Positions 6,180 through 13,596 of a stretch of 13,596 nt of DNA are shown in pieces. Source of the DNA: Pseudomonas sp. (GTDB lineage: Bacteria > Pseudomonadota > Gammaproteobacteria > Pseudomonadales > Pseudomonadaceae); contig SKFV01000018.1 of NCBI GenBank assembly GCA_007117785.1, positions 1 to 13,596 on the forward strand, given 5' to 3'. The notes beneath the pieces were generated by a model. That model did no database searches and was not told the origin of the DNA. It saw nothing but the letters and a program-made list of their open reading frames with translations. A program made the translations under genes and the position numbers. Position 1 is the first letter of the stretch, and each line of letters starts with the position of its first letter.

Positions 6180-7283
6180 ATGCAATTTTCCATACAGCGC
6201 GAAGCTCTGTTGAAGCCCCTGCAACTGGTGGCCGGGGTAGTTGAACGGCGGCAGACCTTGCCGGTGTTATCCAATGTTCTCCTGGTTGTGGATGACAATA
6301 CCTTGTCCCTTACCGGGACTGACCTGGAAGTTGAACTGGTTGCACGTATTCCATTGGAAGACGCCGCCGATAGTGGTGAGATTACCGTACCAGCGCGCAA
6401 GTTGATGGATATCTGTAAATCCTTGCCGGATGACGCGACCATTACCTTTACCCTGGAAGAATCCAAAGCCAGCATCAAAACCGGGCGTAGCCGTTTCTCG
6501 CTGAGTACCTTGCCAGCCAGTGATTTCCCCAATGTGGAAGAAAGCCAGGGATCAATTCAGTTCGCAGCCAGCCAGAAGACCCTTGGGCGTCTGATTGATC
6601 GCACCAGCTTTGCCATGGCACAGCAGGACGTGCGTTATTACCTGAACGGTATGCTGCTGGAAATCAATCGCGGGCAGTTGCGCTCAGTAGCGACTGATGG
6701 TCATCGCATGGCCATGTGCACACTGGATGCGAATATCGAGAACAGCGAAAAGCATCAGATCATTGTGCCGCGCAAGGGGATCCTGGAGTTGAGTCGCCTG
6801 CTGAACGAGACGGATGACCAGGTCAACGTGGTGATTGGTACGCATCATATCCGTGTCAGTACTGGTGACTTTACCTTTACCTCCAAACTGGTTGATGGCA
6901 AGTTCCCGGATTACGATCGCGTGCTGCCGCGTGGTGGCGACAAGGTGGTACTGGCTGATCGTCATGTGCTGCGCGATGCCTTCAGCCGCACCGCTATTCT
7001 GTCCAATGAAAAGTATCGCGGTATTCGCCTGATGCTGAGTGACGCCTTGCTGAAGATCCAGGCCAATAACCCAGAACAGGAAGAAGCGGAAGAAGAGATC
7101 GGCGTTGACTACACGGGCGCTCCCCTTGAGGTTGGCTTTAACGTTAGCTATCTGCTGGATGTCATGAATGTGCTCAGCGGTGAACAGGTCAAGCTGGTCA
7201 TGTCTGACGCCAACAGCAGTGCTCTGGTGCAGGAAGCCGATTCCGATGACAGTCTCTATGTTGTCATGCCCATGCGCCTCTGA
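6180..7283 (+). CDS. dnaN: DNA polymerase III beta subunit (sliding clamp)
   Basis: DnaN forms the dimeric ring that tethers DNA polymerase III and other partners to DNA. The 367-aa length is typical. The sequence begins MQFSIQREALLKPLQLVAGV and includes the conserved RQTLPVLSNVLL. The middle has LRSVATDGHRMAMC, and DFTFTSKLVDGKFPDYDRVLP follows. The protein ends in the classic V-V-M-P-M-R-L, which forms part of the partner-binding pocket. The frame is open to 6132, but those extra 16 codons are unlike the family and lack a ribosome binding site. It lies 44 bp after dnaA and 9 bp before recF. A short acidic insert (about residues 299-308, EQEEAEEEIG) is visible. Confidence 0.98.
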   Translation: MQFSIQREALLKPLQLVAGVVERRQTLPVLSNVLLVVDDNTLSLTGTDLEVELVARIPLEDAADSGEITVPARKLMDICKSLPDDATITFTLEESKASIKTGRSRFSLSTLPASDFPNVEESQGSIQFAASQKTLGRLIDRTSFAMAQQDVRYYLNGMLLEINRGQLRSVATDGHRMAMCTLDANIENSEKHQIIVPRKGILELSRLLNETDDQVNVVIGTHHIRVSTGDFTFTSKLVDGKFPDYDRVLPRGGDKVVLADRHVLRDAFSRTAILSNEKYRGIRLMLSDALLKIQANNPEQEEAEEEIGVDYTGAPLEVGFNVSYLLDVMNVLSGEQVKLVMSDANSSALVQEADSDDSLYVVMPMRL

Positions 7284-7292
7284 TGCGCTGAT

Positions 7293-8387
7293 ATGCCACT
7301 GACCCGCCTGAGTGTTACCGGTGTGCGTAATCTGCAGCCGGTAACGCTTCATCCTTCCCCGCGTATCAATCTTGTTCATGGCGCCAATGCCAGTGGTAAA
7401 ACCAGCTTGCTGGAAGCCATACATTTGCTGGGCCTGGCTCGCTCCTTTCGTACCAACAAACTGCAACCAGTTATTCAATATCAACAAACCCAGTGCACCG
7501 TGTTTGCCGAACTGCTGTCTGACCAGAATGAAAAAAACCAGATTGGTGTGCAGCGTTCTGCCGACAGTGAATTCGTTATCCGCATCAATGGTCAGAATGT
7601 GCGCAGCGCCGCCCAACTGGCTAAAACCTTGCCGTTGCAACTGATCAATCCGGACAGTTTTCGATTACTGGAAGGTGCTCCGAAACAACGTCGGCAATTT
7701 CTCGATTGGGGTGTGTTCCACGTGGAACATTCCTTTCTGCCGGCCTGGCAACGTCTGCAAAAAAGCCTCAAGCAACGGAATTCATTGCTGCGACGTGGTA
7801 GAATCGATAGCTTGCTGCTGGCGCCTTGGGAGCTGGAACTGGTTCAAGCGGCAGAGCAGATAGACATGTACCGTCAGGCCTATATCAGCCGATTGAAGCC
7901 GGTCTTCGAGCAGGTGCTCGGAGATATGCTGACCATTGATGGTCTGACGTTGAGTTACTTTCGTGGATGGGATAAAGAAAAGCCGTTAGCTGCTGTTCTG
8001 GCTCAGCAGTTTGAGCGCGATTGTCAATTGGGCCATACCCAGGCTGGACCACAGCGTGCCGACTTGAGGGTGCGAGTTAACGGCCTGAATGCTGTTGATG
8101 TTTTATCCCGCGGGCAACAAAAGCTGGTGGTTAGCGCGCTGAAAATAGCGCAGGGCTACCTGCTTAAACAACAATATGGGCCGCAATCCTGCGTTTTCCT
8201 GGTCGATGATTTGCCCAGCGAACTGGATGCCCACCACCGGCAGGCCTTATGTCGCTTGCTGGAACAGCTGGATTGCCAGGTGTTCATTACCTGTGTAGAG
8301 CTGGATCAGTTGATTGGCTTATGGCAGCATGAAACACCGACAAGATTGTTCCACGTGGAACATGGACACATAGCGCAGACCGACTGA
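7293..8387 (+). CDS. recF: DNA replication and repair protein RecF
   Basis: RecF is an SMC-like ATPase that, with RecO and RecR, loads RecA at single-strand gaps. The 364-aa product has Walker A GANASGKT (30-37), followed by SLLEAIHLLGLARSFR. The ABC-type signature is SRGQQK (272-277), and the Walker B/D-loop is FLVDDLPSELD. The third Walker A variable residue is Ala where I would expect Gly (GxNGSGKT); it still fits GxxxxGK[ST]. The start lacks a clear Shine-Dalgarno and lies 9 bp after the dnaN stop, so coupling is likely. Two identical parS palindromes lie in the coding sequence and each encodes FHVEH (residues 142-146 and 353-357). Confidence 0.97.
   Translation: MPLTRLSVTGVRNLQPVTLHPSPRINLVHGANASGKTSLLEAIHLLGLARSFRTNKLQPVIQYQQTQCTVFAELLSDQNEKNQIGVQRSADSEFVIRINGQNVRSAAQLAKTLPLQLINPDSFRLLEGAPKQRRQFLDWGVFHVEHSFLPAWQRLQKSLKQRNSLLRRGRIDSLLLAPWELELVQAAEQIDMYRQAYISRLKPVFEQVLGDMLTIDGLTLSYFRGWDKEKPLAAVLAQQFERDCQLGHTQAGPQRADLRVRVNGLNAVDVLSRGQQKLVVSALKIAQGYLLKQQYGPQSCVFLVDDLPSELDAHHRQALCRLLEQLDCQVFITCVELDQLIGLWQHETPTRLFHVEHGHIAQTD
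7714..7729. promoter_or_regulatory. parS: parS centromere site 1 (within recF)
   Basis: TGTTCCACGTGGAACA is a perfect 16-bp palindrome identical to the canonical ParB-binding parS of Pseudomonas and close to the general bacterial consensus. ParB would nucleate here and, with ParA, drive origin segregation. It lies about 3.3 kb from the oriC boxes, in the expected zone. In recF it encodes residues 142-146 (FHVEH). Confidence 0.92.
8347..8362. promoter_or_regulatory. parS: parS centromere site 2 (3' end of recF)
   Basis: This is a second exact copy of TGTTCCACGTGGAACA, 633 bp downstream of the first and in the same reading frame. It encodes FHVEH at recF residues 353-357. It lies 42 bp before the gyrB start, so bound ParB could in principle affect gyrB transcription or translation; that is speculation. 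Confidence 0.92.
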
Positions 8388-8391
8388 CGTC

Positions 8392-8396
8392 TGGAG
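8392..8396 (+). promoter_or_regulatory. gyrB ribosome binding site
   Basis: TGGAG with an eight-base spacer to ATG 8405. An alternative in-frame GTG at 8396 would overlap this motif, so the ATG is preferred. Confidence 0.65.
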
Positions 8397-8404
8397 TGAC
8401 GATA

Positions 8405-10819
8405 ATGAGCGAAACAACATCCTACGATTCATCCAGTATCAAGGTACTCAAGGGGCTGGATGCGGTGCGTAAGCGCCCTGGTATGTACATTGGCGATACG
8501 GATGATGGCACCGGCTTGCACCACATGGTGTTTGAGGTGGTAGATAATTCCATCGATGAAGCGCTCGCCGGGCACTGTAGTGATATCGACATCATCATTC
8601 ACACTGACGAATCCATAACCGTCCGCGACGATGGTCGGGGCATCCCGGTTGATACCCACGAAGAAGGGGTGTCCGCAGCTGAGGTCATCATGACCGTACT
8701 GCATGCCGGTGGTAAGTTTGACGACAACAGCTACAAGGTCTCTGGTGGCCTGCACGGCGTTGGTGTATCCGTCGTTAACGCCTTGTCGGAATTGCTCATC
8801 CTCACTATCCGCCGTGATGGCCGGGTGTGGGAGCAGGAGTACAAGCACGGGGTGCCGCAGTCACCGTTGAAGGCCGTAGGTGATACTGATCGCACCGGTA
8901 CCCAGATTCACTTCAAGCCGTCGGATGAGACTTTTACCAGCATCAGTTTCAGCTGGGATATTCTTGCCAAGCGTTTGCGGGAGCTATCCTTCCTCAACTC
9001 CGGTGTCGGTATCCGACTGAAAGACGAGCGCAGCGGTAAAGAAGAGTTGTTCAAATATGAAGGTGGCCTGCGCGCCTTTGTCGATTATCTGAATCAGAAC
9101 AAGACCACGGTAAACAGCGTGTTCCATTTCGATACCCAGCGTGAAGACGGTGTGGGTGTGGAAGTGGCATTGCAGTGGAACGACAGCTTCAACGAGAACA
9201 TTCAGTGCTTTACCAATAATATTCCCCAGCGTGACGGTGGTGCCCACCTGGCCGGTTTCCGTAGCGCGCTTACCCGCAGTCTGAATACCTACATTGACCA
9301 GGAAGGGCTGCTGAAGAAGCTCAAAATCAGTACGTCTGGCGATGATGCCCGTGAAGGTCTGACTGCGATTATCTCGGTCAAGGTTCCGGATCCCAAGTTC
9401 TCTTCACAGACCAAAGACAAGCTGGTCTCTTCCGAGGTTAAAACCGCGGTTGAGCAGGAAATGAATAAATCATTCAGTGATTATCTGCTGGAAAGGCCAA
9501 ACGAAGCCAAAGCCGTAGTTGGCAAGATGATCGATGCTGCTCGCGCTCGTGAAGCGGCACGCAAGGCCCGGGACATGACCCGTCGCAAGGGCGCACTGGA
9601 TATTGCCGGCCTGCCCGGCAAACTGGCTGACTGCCAGGAAAAAGACCCGGCCCTCTCCGAACTCTACATTGTGGAGGGTGACTCTGCCGGTGGGTCAGCC
9701 AAACAGGGCCGCAATCGTAAGACGCAGGCAATCCTGCCGCTAAAGGGCAAGATCCTGAACGTGGAAAAAGCGCGCTTTGACAAGATGCTGTCTTCGGCAG
9801 AAGTCGGCACACTGATTACCGCTCTGGGCTGTGGAATTGGTCGCGACGAATTCAATATCCAAAAGCTGCGCTACCACAACATCATCATCATGACCGATGC
9901 CGACGTGGATGGCTCGCACATCCGCACCCTGCTGCTGACCTTCTTCTTCCGTCAGATGCCCGAGTTGATCGAGAACGGCTACATCTACATTGCCCAGCCG
10001 CCGCTGTACAAGATCAAGAAAGGCAAGCAGGAGCAATACCTGAAGGATGATGAAGCACTGGAAGATTTCCTTATTCAGTCGGCGTTGGAAGACTCCTACC
10101 TGTTCGTCAACGAAGATGCACCAGGGATTACCGGCGAAGCGCTCGAACGTATCGTGCAGGAGTTTCGTGGGGTAACCAAGACCCTCAAGCGTCTTGCTCG
10201 CCTCTATCCGGAAAATCTGATGGAGCACTTTATCTATCTGCCCCGCCTTACGGTCGACAATTTGGCCGACAAAGGCTTTATGGAAGGCTGGATCAAGAAC
10301 TTCGAGATACGAGTCAAGGTTGACGAGAAATCGGGTCAGGAATATCGCGTCAATTTGCGTGAAGACAGTGAGCGCCATCTTTGGTTGCCGGAAGTGGAAT
10401 CTATCAGTCACGGCCTCTCCAGCTACTTCACCTTCAACCGTGATCTGTTCGCCAGTAATGATTACCGGACAATGGCTGAGTTGGGTGAAAAGCTGCAGTC
10501 ACTGCTGGAAGATGGCGCCTACATGCAGCGCGGTGAGAAGAAAAAGCCAGTGCAAACCTTCAAGGATGCGCTGGAATGGATGATGAACGAAACTGCTCGC
10601 CGGCATAGCGTGCAGCGCTATAAAGGGCTGGGTGAAATGAACCCGGATCAATTGTGGGAAACCACGATGGACCCGGAAAGCCGGCGCATGTTGCGGGTCA
10701 ATATTGAAGATGCGATTGCTGCTGACCAGATCTTCAATACGCTGATGGGTGACCATGTTGAGCCGCGTCGGGAGTTCATTGAAAGCAACGCCCTGGCTGT
10801 GGCTAACCTCGACGTATAG
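8405..10819 (+). CDS. gyrB: DNA gyrase subunit B
   Basis: GyrB is the ATPase and metal-binding half of gyrase, which introduces negative supercoils. The 804-aa product begins MSETTSYDSSSIKVLKGLDA, as in Pseudomonas. The GHKL ATPase shows EVVDNSIDEA (from E44), DDGRGIPV (75-82) and GGLHGVGVS (114-122). The TOPRIM domain has EGDSAGG (from E424) and DADVDGSH (498-505), which coordinate Mg2+. PLKGKILNVEKAR and QRYKGLGEMNP are conserved C-terminal landmarks. Asp and Lys at the usual quinolone-resistance positions look wild type. It is the last gene of the dnaA cluster, 17 bp after recF, and ends 21 bp before a strong terminator. Confidence 0.98.
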   Translation: MSETTSYDSSSIKVLKGLDAVRKRPGMYIGDTDDGTGLHHMVFEVVDNSIDEALAGHCSDIDIIIHTDESITVRDDGRGIPVDTHEEGVSAAEVIMTVLHAGGKFDDNSYKVSGGLHGVGVSVVNALSELLILTIRRDGRVWEQEYKHGVPQSPLKAVGDTDRTGTQIHFKPSDETFTSISFSWDILAKRLRELSFLNSGVGIRLKDERSGKEELFKYEGGLRAFVDYLNQNKTTVNSVFHFDTQREDGVGVEVALQWNDSFNENIQCFTNNIPQRDGGAHLAGFRSALTRSLNTYIDQEGLLKKLKISTSGDDAREGLTAIISVKVPDPKFSSQTKDKLVSSEVKTAVEQEMNKSFSDYLLERPNEAKAVVGKMIDAARAREAARKARDMTRRKGALDIAGLPGKLADCQEKDPALSELYIVEGDSAGGSAKQGRNRKTQAILPLKGKILNVEKARFDKMLSSAEVGTLITALGCGIGRDEFNIQKLRYHNIIIMTDADVDGSHIRTLLLTFFFRQMPELIENGYIYIAQPPLYKIKKGKQEQYLKDDEALEDFLIQSALEDSYLFVNEDAPGITGEALERIVQEFRGVTKTLKRLARLYPENLMEHFIYLPRLTVDNLADKGFMEGWIKNFEIRVKVDEKSGQEYRVNLREDSERHLWLPEVESISHGLSSYFTFNRDLFASNDYRTMAELGEKLQSLLEDGAYMQRGEKKKPVQTFKDALEWMMNETARRHSVQRYKGLGEMNPDQLWETTMDPESRRMLRVNIEDAIAADQIFNTLMGDHVEPRREFIESNALAVANLDV

Positions 10820-10840
10820 ATCGTCAGCCAAGGTAGACAC

Positions 10841-10876
10841 AATCCCCCGTCACCTGGTGTGACGGGGGATTTTTTT
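10841..10876 (+). terminator. Intrinsic terminator after gyrB
   Basis: A 13-bp perfect stem (arms 10841-10853 and 10859-10871, core TCCCCCGTCAC/GTGACGGGGGA) has a five-base loop and is followed by a run of seven T. This is a textbook Rho-independent terminator closing the dnaA-dnaN-recF-gyrB unit. Confidence 0.93.
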
Positions 10877-10890
10877 GTGCGGAGTACAGC

Positions 10891-11607
10891 ATGAACAGGA
10901 ATGAACAGAATCTCAGTCAGCTTGATAGCCGGTTGGTATGGCAGGGATTCAAGCAACTGGCACCCATCGCCATGTTTGTCATTGTCTTTGGGGCTGCCTT
11001 TGGATTGGCTGCGACACAAGCGGGCCTGACTGACGGAATGAGCATCAGCATGAGTGCATTGGTCTTTGCTGGAGCCTCGCAGTTTGCTGCACTGGATCTG
11101 TGGGGCTCGCAGGTGCCCTTGTTTACCCTGCTGCTGACCGTGTTTGCCATCAATTCGCGGCACCTGTTGATGGGCGCAACTCTCTACCCCTGGTTGCGTT
11201 CACTGCCGACAGCACAGCGCTACGGCATCATGTTGGTGGTATCGGATGCCAATTGGGCGATGTCGATGCAGGCATTCGGTCGCAATCAACCCGGGCTGGG
11301 ATTACTGTTTGGCGGAGGTTTGGCGCTATGGATCTTCTGGATCCTGGGTACCTGGCTGGGGCTCTACTTCGGTAATGCCATCCATGACCCCTACAGTCTG
11401 GGGCTGGATATGGTGATGGGCTGTTTTTTGCTCGCACTGGTAGTAGGTGGAGAAAAAAATCTGCGCATCCTGCTGATCTGGGCGGTTGCGGCCGGCGCAT
11501 CGCTGTTGGCCTTTCGTTATTTACCCGATAACAGCCACGTTGTAGTGGGTGCGCTGGTTGGTGGGGTTGCCGGTTTATGTCTGAAGGAGTCAGGCGATGT
11601 GGGTTGA
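10891..11607 (+). CDS. azlC: AzlC family branched-chain amino acid exporter, large subunit
   Basis: AzlC with AzlD forms an inner-membrane exporter of branched-chain amino acids or their analogues. The exact substrate here is inferred from the family. The 238-aa product is strongly hydrophobic, with several membrane segments. It carries family features such as FGAAFGLAATQAGL, F-A-G-A-S-Q-F-A-A near residue 60 and NSRHLLMGATLYPWL near 90. A D-A-N-W motif follows. GGAG lies six bases before ATG 10891. The gene begins 14 bp after the gyrB terminator and I see no convincing promoter in between. Expression may therefore depend on read-through or on a promoter inside the end of gyrB. It overlaps azlD by 11 bp. 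Confidence 0.9.
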   Translation: MNRNEQNLSQLDSRLVWQGFKQLAPIAMFVIVFGAAFGLAATQAGLTDGMSISMSALVFAGASQFAALDLWGSQVPLFTLLLTVFAINSRHLLMGATLYPWLRSLPTAQRYGIMLVVSDANWAMSMQAFGRNQPGLGLLFGGGLALWIFWILGTWLGLYFGNAIHDPYSLGLDMVMGCFLLALVVGGEKNLRILLIWAVAAGASLLAFRYLPDNSHVVVGALVGGVAGLCLKESGDVG

Positions 11608-11905
11608 AACAACAGGGTTCAGTGGTTTTTTGGTGATTCTGGCAATGGCCCTGGTAACGCTCTCGACGCGCTGGGGAGGCGTCCTGGTCATGTCCTATAT
11701 CCCCATTGGCTATAGGGTAAAACAGTTCATTCAAGCCATGTCAGGCTCGGTATTGGTAGCCTTGTTGGCACCTCTTGCAGTGACGGGTGATAACGGTGCC
11801 CGTTTGGCGCTCTTGAGTACCGCTGTCACCATGCTGATCTTCAAGCGGCCCTTGCCGGCGATTGCCGTCGGCATTCTGGTTGCAGCCCTGTATCGACAGA
11901 TCTGA
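11597..11905 (+). CDS. azlD: AzlD family branched-chain amino acid exporter, small subunit
   Basis: AzlD is the small membrane partner of AzlC. The 102-aa product has three to four hydrophobic segments with T-L-S-T-R-W-G-G in the first loop and a terminal segment ending AVGILVAALYRQI. Length and context fit the family. The ATG at 11597 is preceded by an excellent AAGGAG with a seven-base spacer and lies inside the end of azlC, so the pair is translationally coupled. The stop is only 14 bp from the convergent pilU-type gene, and no terminator is visible between them. Confidence 0.88.
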   Translation: MWVETTGFSGFLVILAMALVTLSTRWGGVLVMSYIPIGYRVKQFIQAMSGSVLVALLAPLAVTGDNGARLALLSTAVTMLIFKRPLPAIAVGILVAALYRQI

Positions 11906-11919
11906 CCAGATGGAAATGC

Positions 11920-13047
11920 CTATTTGAAATCGTCGGTCAGGTCTTCACTGCCACCCTGAAGTGATGTTTGCTCTTCCTTCGAGAAGCCTTTGTCCAGTTT
12001 GGTCTTGAGCATGAAGTCGGTGCGTGAATCAGCAAACTTAAGCGCCACTTTCAAGGTGATGGCGTTGCGATTGACCAGTGCATGCAGGTGTTGGTCAAAG
12101 GTTTGCAGGCCCTGTTCCAGGCTACGCGTCATGGCGGTTCGGATCTCATGCAGTTCATCACGGGCAATCAGATCGACGACATAAGGTGTGCGCAACATCA
12201 GCTCGACAGCAGCGACGCGCTTCCGGTTGACGCCAGGAACCAGGCGTTGGCCGATGATGGCCGCAAGATTCATGGATATATCGCTCAAAACCTGATTTCT
12301 GCTCTCTTCCGGAAACAGGTTGACCATACGTTCCACGGCTTGCACGGTATTGGTCGCATGCAAGGTTGCCAGCACCAGGTGACCGGTCTCACTGTAATGC
12401 AAGGCATGCTGCATGGATTCACGATCACGGATTTCACCGATCATGATCACATCCGGAGATTCGCGCAGCACGTTGCGCAGGGCTTCGCGGAAGCTGTGCG
12501 TATCAAGGCCGACTTCGCGCTGATCAATAATGGATTGCTTGTGGTCGTGAAGAAATTCGATCGGGTCTTCGATGCAGACGATATGCCCGCCGCGATTACT
12601 ATTGCGATGATCCAGCATGGACGCCAGGGTGGTGGATTTGCCGGAACCGGCAGCACCCACCACCAGAATCAGCCCGCGATCGAGCATCACCAGTTTTTTC
12701 AGGCTTCGGGGCAAGCCCAGTTCGGCAATACGGGGAATCTTGTTGCTGATGTGACGTATCACCATGGCCACTTCGCCACGCTGAAAATAAATATTGGTGC
12801 GAAAGCGGCCCACGCCGGGCAGGCCAACAGCCAGGTTCATCTCAAGGTCGCGCTCGAATTCGGCTGCTTGCTTCTGGCTCATCAACTGATAGGCCAACTG
12901 CTTGAGGTCGGCACTACCTAATGGGGTTTTCTCCAAGGGGGCAAATTCGCCTTCGCGCTTCATATTGACCGGCGCGCCTACGCTGAAAAACAGATCAGAG
13001 CCGCCCTGCTCGACCAGGGTATGCAGATATTGAAAGACATCCATCAT
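11920..13047 (-). CDS. pilU: PilT/PilU family type IVa pilus retraction ATPase, PilU-like
   Basis: This family forms hexameric cytoplasmic motors that depolymerise type IV pili; PilU normally acts with PilT. The 375-aa product has an N-terminal PAS-like domain starting with the typical Q-G-G-S-D-L-F. It has Walker A GAAGSGKST (131-139), an Asp box IEDPIEF (159-165) and Walker B VIMIGEIRD (200-208). A His box A-T-L-H-A-T-N-T follows near 230. GEIRDRE-S-M and the C-terminal extension after T-F-D-Q-x-L resemble PilU more than PilT. In Pseudomonas pilT and pilU are adjacent, but here it stands alone, so it could be a paralogue. The ATG at 13044 is an alternative start; the Shine-Dalgarno is weak. 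Confidence 0.85.
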   Translation of the reverse strand: MMDVFQYLHTLVEQGGSDLFFSVGAPVNMKREGEFAPLEKTPLGSADLKQLAYQLMSQKQAAEFERDLEMNLAVGLPGVGRFRTNIYFQRGEVAMVIRHISNKIPRIAELGLPRSLKKLVMLDRGLILVVGAAGSGKSTTLASMLDHRNSNRGGHIVCIEDPIEFLHDHKQSIIDQREVGLDTHSFREALRNVLRESPDVIMIGEIRDRESMQHALHYSETGHLVLATLHATNTVQAVERMVNLFPEESRNQVLSDISMNLAAIIGQRLVPGVNRKRVAAVELMLRTPYVVDLIARDELHEIRTAMTRSLEQGLQTFDQHLHALVNRNAITLKVALKFADSRTDFMLKTKLDKGFSKEEQTSLQGGSEDLTDDFK

Positions 13048-13122
13048 TGCAGACTCGGTTATTGGTTATTGTTGTTACAGAGTAGGGTGCCGAGCGTTAC
13101 GGGTAAAGGTGATCAGGCACGT

Positions 13123-13596
13123 TCAGAGCGAAGACTTGACCTGACTCAAGGCTTCGGTAATCCATTTTTCCGCACGCTGGTTGAGCTCAACGATGGAACG
13201 AGGGTCTGAACCCGACGGGTACATGGCCGGGCCGATCATCACATCGATGGTGCCGGGGTTCTTGCCCCAGCCGTGGCGTGGCCAGAAGCAGCCCGCGTTA
13301 TGCGCTACCGGAATGATGGGCACCTGGTTGGCACAGGCCAATGCCGCGCCACCCCGGGAAAACTTGATCGGGCTGCCAGGTAGCTTGCGTGTACCTTCCG
13401 GGAAAATCAGGATCCACAAACCTTCCGCCAGTCGCTGGCCGCCAATAAGACTGAGTTGCTTGAGTGAATCCCGGGCCTTGCCGCGGTCAATGGCAATCGG
13501 CTTCATCAGCGCCAGAGCCCAGCCAAAAAAGGGCACATAGAGCAATTCACGCTTGAGTAGCTGGGTTTGCGGGGCAAACACTTGCTGCAGGAAAAA
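13123..13596 (-). CDS. plsC: 1-acyl-sn-glycerol-3-phosphate acyltransferase, C-terminal part (cut by window edge)
   Basis: This enzyme adds the second acyl chain to lysophosphatidic acid in phospholipid synthesis at the inner membrane. The 157 visible residues start inside the protein (FFLQQVFAPQTQLLKRELLY), and the frame continues off the right edge. Motifs present are P-F-F-G-W with the substrate-binding region ending I-A-I-D-R, the F-P-E-G-T-R block and V-P-I-I-P-V-A. The catalytic HX4D block lies outside the window. An in-frame GTG at 13581 is not a credible start because homology continues upstream. It is encoded 75 bp upstream of the pilU-like gene on the same strand. In P. aeruginosa the equivalent gene sits directly after gyrB, as I recall it. 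Confidence 0.9.
   Translation of the reverse strand, partial: FFLQQVFAPQTQLLKRELLYVPFFGWALALMKPIAIDRGKARDSLKQLSLIGGQRLAEGLWILIFPEGTRKLPGSPIKFSRGGAALACANQVPIIPVAHNAGCFWPRHGWGKNPGTIDVMIGPAMYPSGSDPRSIVELNQRAEKWITEALSQVKSSL

Noticed and set aside
6684..7640. 318-codon minus-strand frame opposite dnaN and recF
   Set aside because: It is antisense to two confidently identified genes and resembles no known protein.
12082..12921. 279-codon plus-strand frame opposite the pilU-like gene
   Set aside because: It is a shadow of the PilU-type coding sequence, with no recognisable domains or ribosome site.
13048..13122. Possible pilU promoter (TTTACC, 17 bp, TACTCT on the minus strand)
   Set aside because: Both hexamers are poor matches; the spacing alone is not enough to list it.
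1..13596. CRISPR arrays, tRNA or rRNA genes, prophage or defence genes
   Set aside because: I saw no repeat-spacer pattern, tRNA-like fold or such protein families in the window.

Overview
This window is the chromosomal replication-origin neighbourhood of a gammaproteobacterium, most likely a member of the Pseudomonadaceae. The evidence is the gene order mnmE-yidC-yidD-rnpA-rpmH (leftward), then an origin-like intergenic region, then dnaA-dnaN-recF-gyrB (rightward). Two exact copies of the 16-bp parS palindrome known from Pseudomonas lie inside recF, and the protein sequences read as Pseudomonas-type DnaA, GyrB and RecF. Base composition looks only moderately GC-rich, lower than in typical Pseudomonas. 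A Halopseudomonas-like (P. pertucinogena group) source is therefore plausible, but this is inference.

Layout. Positions 1-113 hold the C-terminal end of an ISL3-type transposase, entering from the left and stopping 14 bp from mnmE. Positions 128-4071 carry the leftward RNA and membrane-biogenesis cluster: rpmH (L34), rnpA (RNase P protein), yidD and yidC (membrane insertion), then mnmE (tRNA modification GTPase). A near-consensus sigma70 promoter precedes rpmH, and a hairpin separates yidC from mnmE. Positions 4072-4668 have no gene. They hold an AT-rich tract, a cluster of exact and near-exact DnaA boxes (oriC) and the dnaA leader.

Positions 4669-10819 are dnaA, dnaN, recF and gyrB: initiator, sliding clamp, recombination mediator and gyrase B. 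They are tightly spaced and end in a strong intrinsic terminator. Positions 10891-11905 hold an azlC-azlD pair, a predicted branched-chain amino acid exporter. Converging on it from the right are a PilU-type pilus retraction ATPase (11920-13047) and a 1-acylglycerol-3-phosphate acyltransferase (plsC) that runs off the right edge.

The core genes jointly serve replication initiation, elongation, topology, segregation (parS) and protein and tRNA biogenesis. The azlCD-pilU block between gyrB and plsC looks like an insertion relative to the Pseudomonas arrangement as I recall it. I did not find evidence for a novel defence or mobile system. The most notable non-gene signals are the paired in-frame parS sites in recF and the oriC structure.
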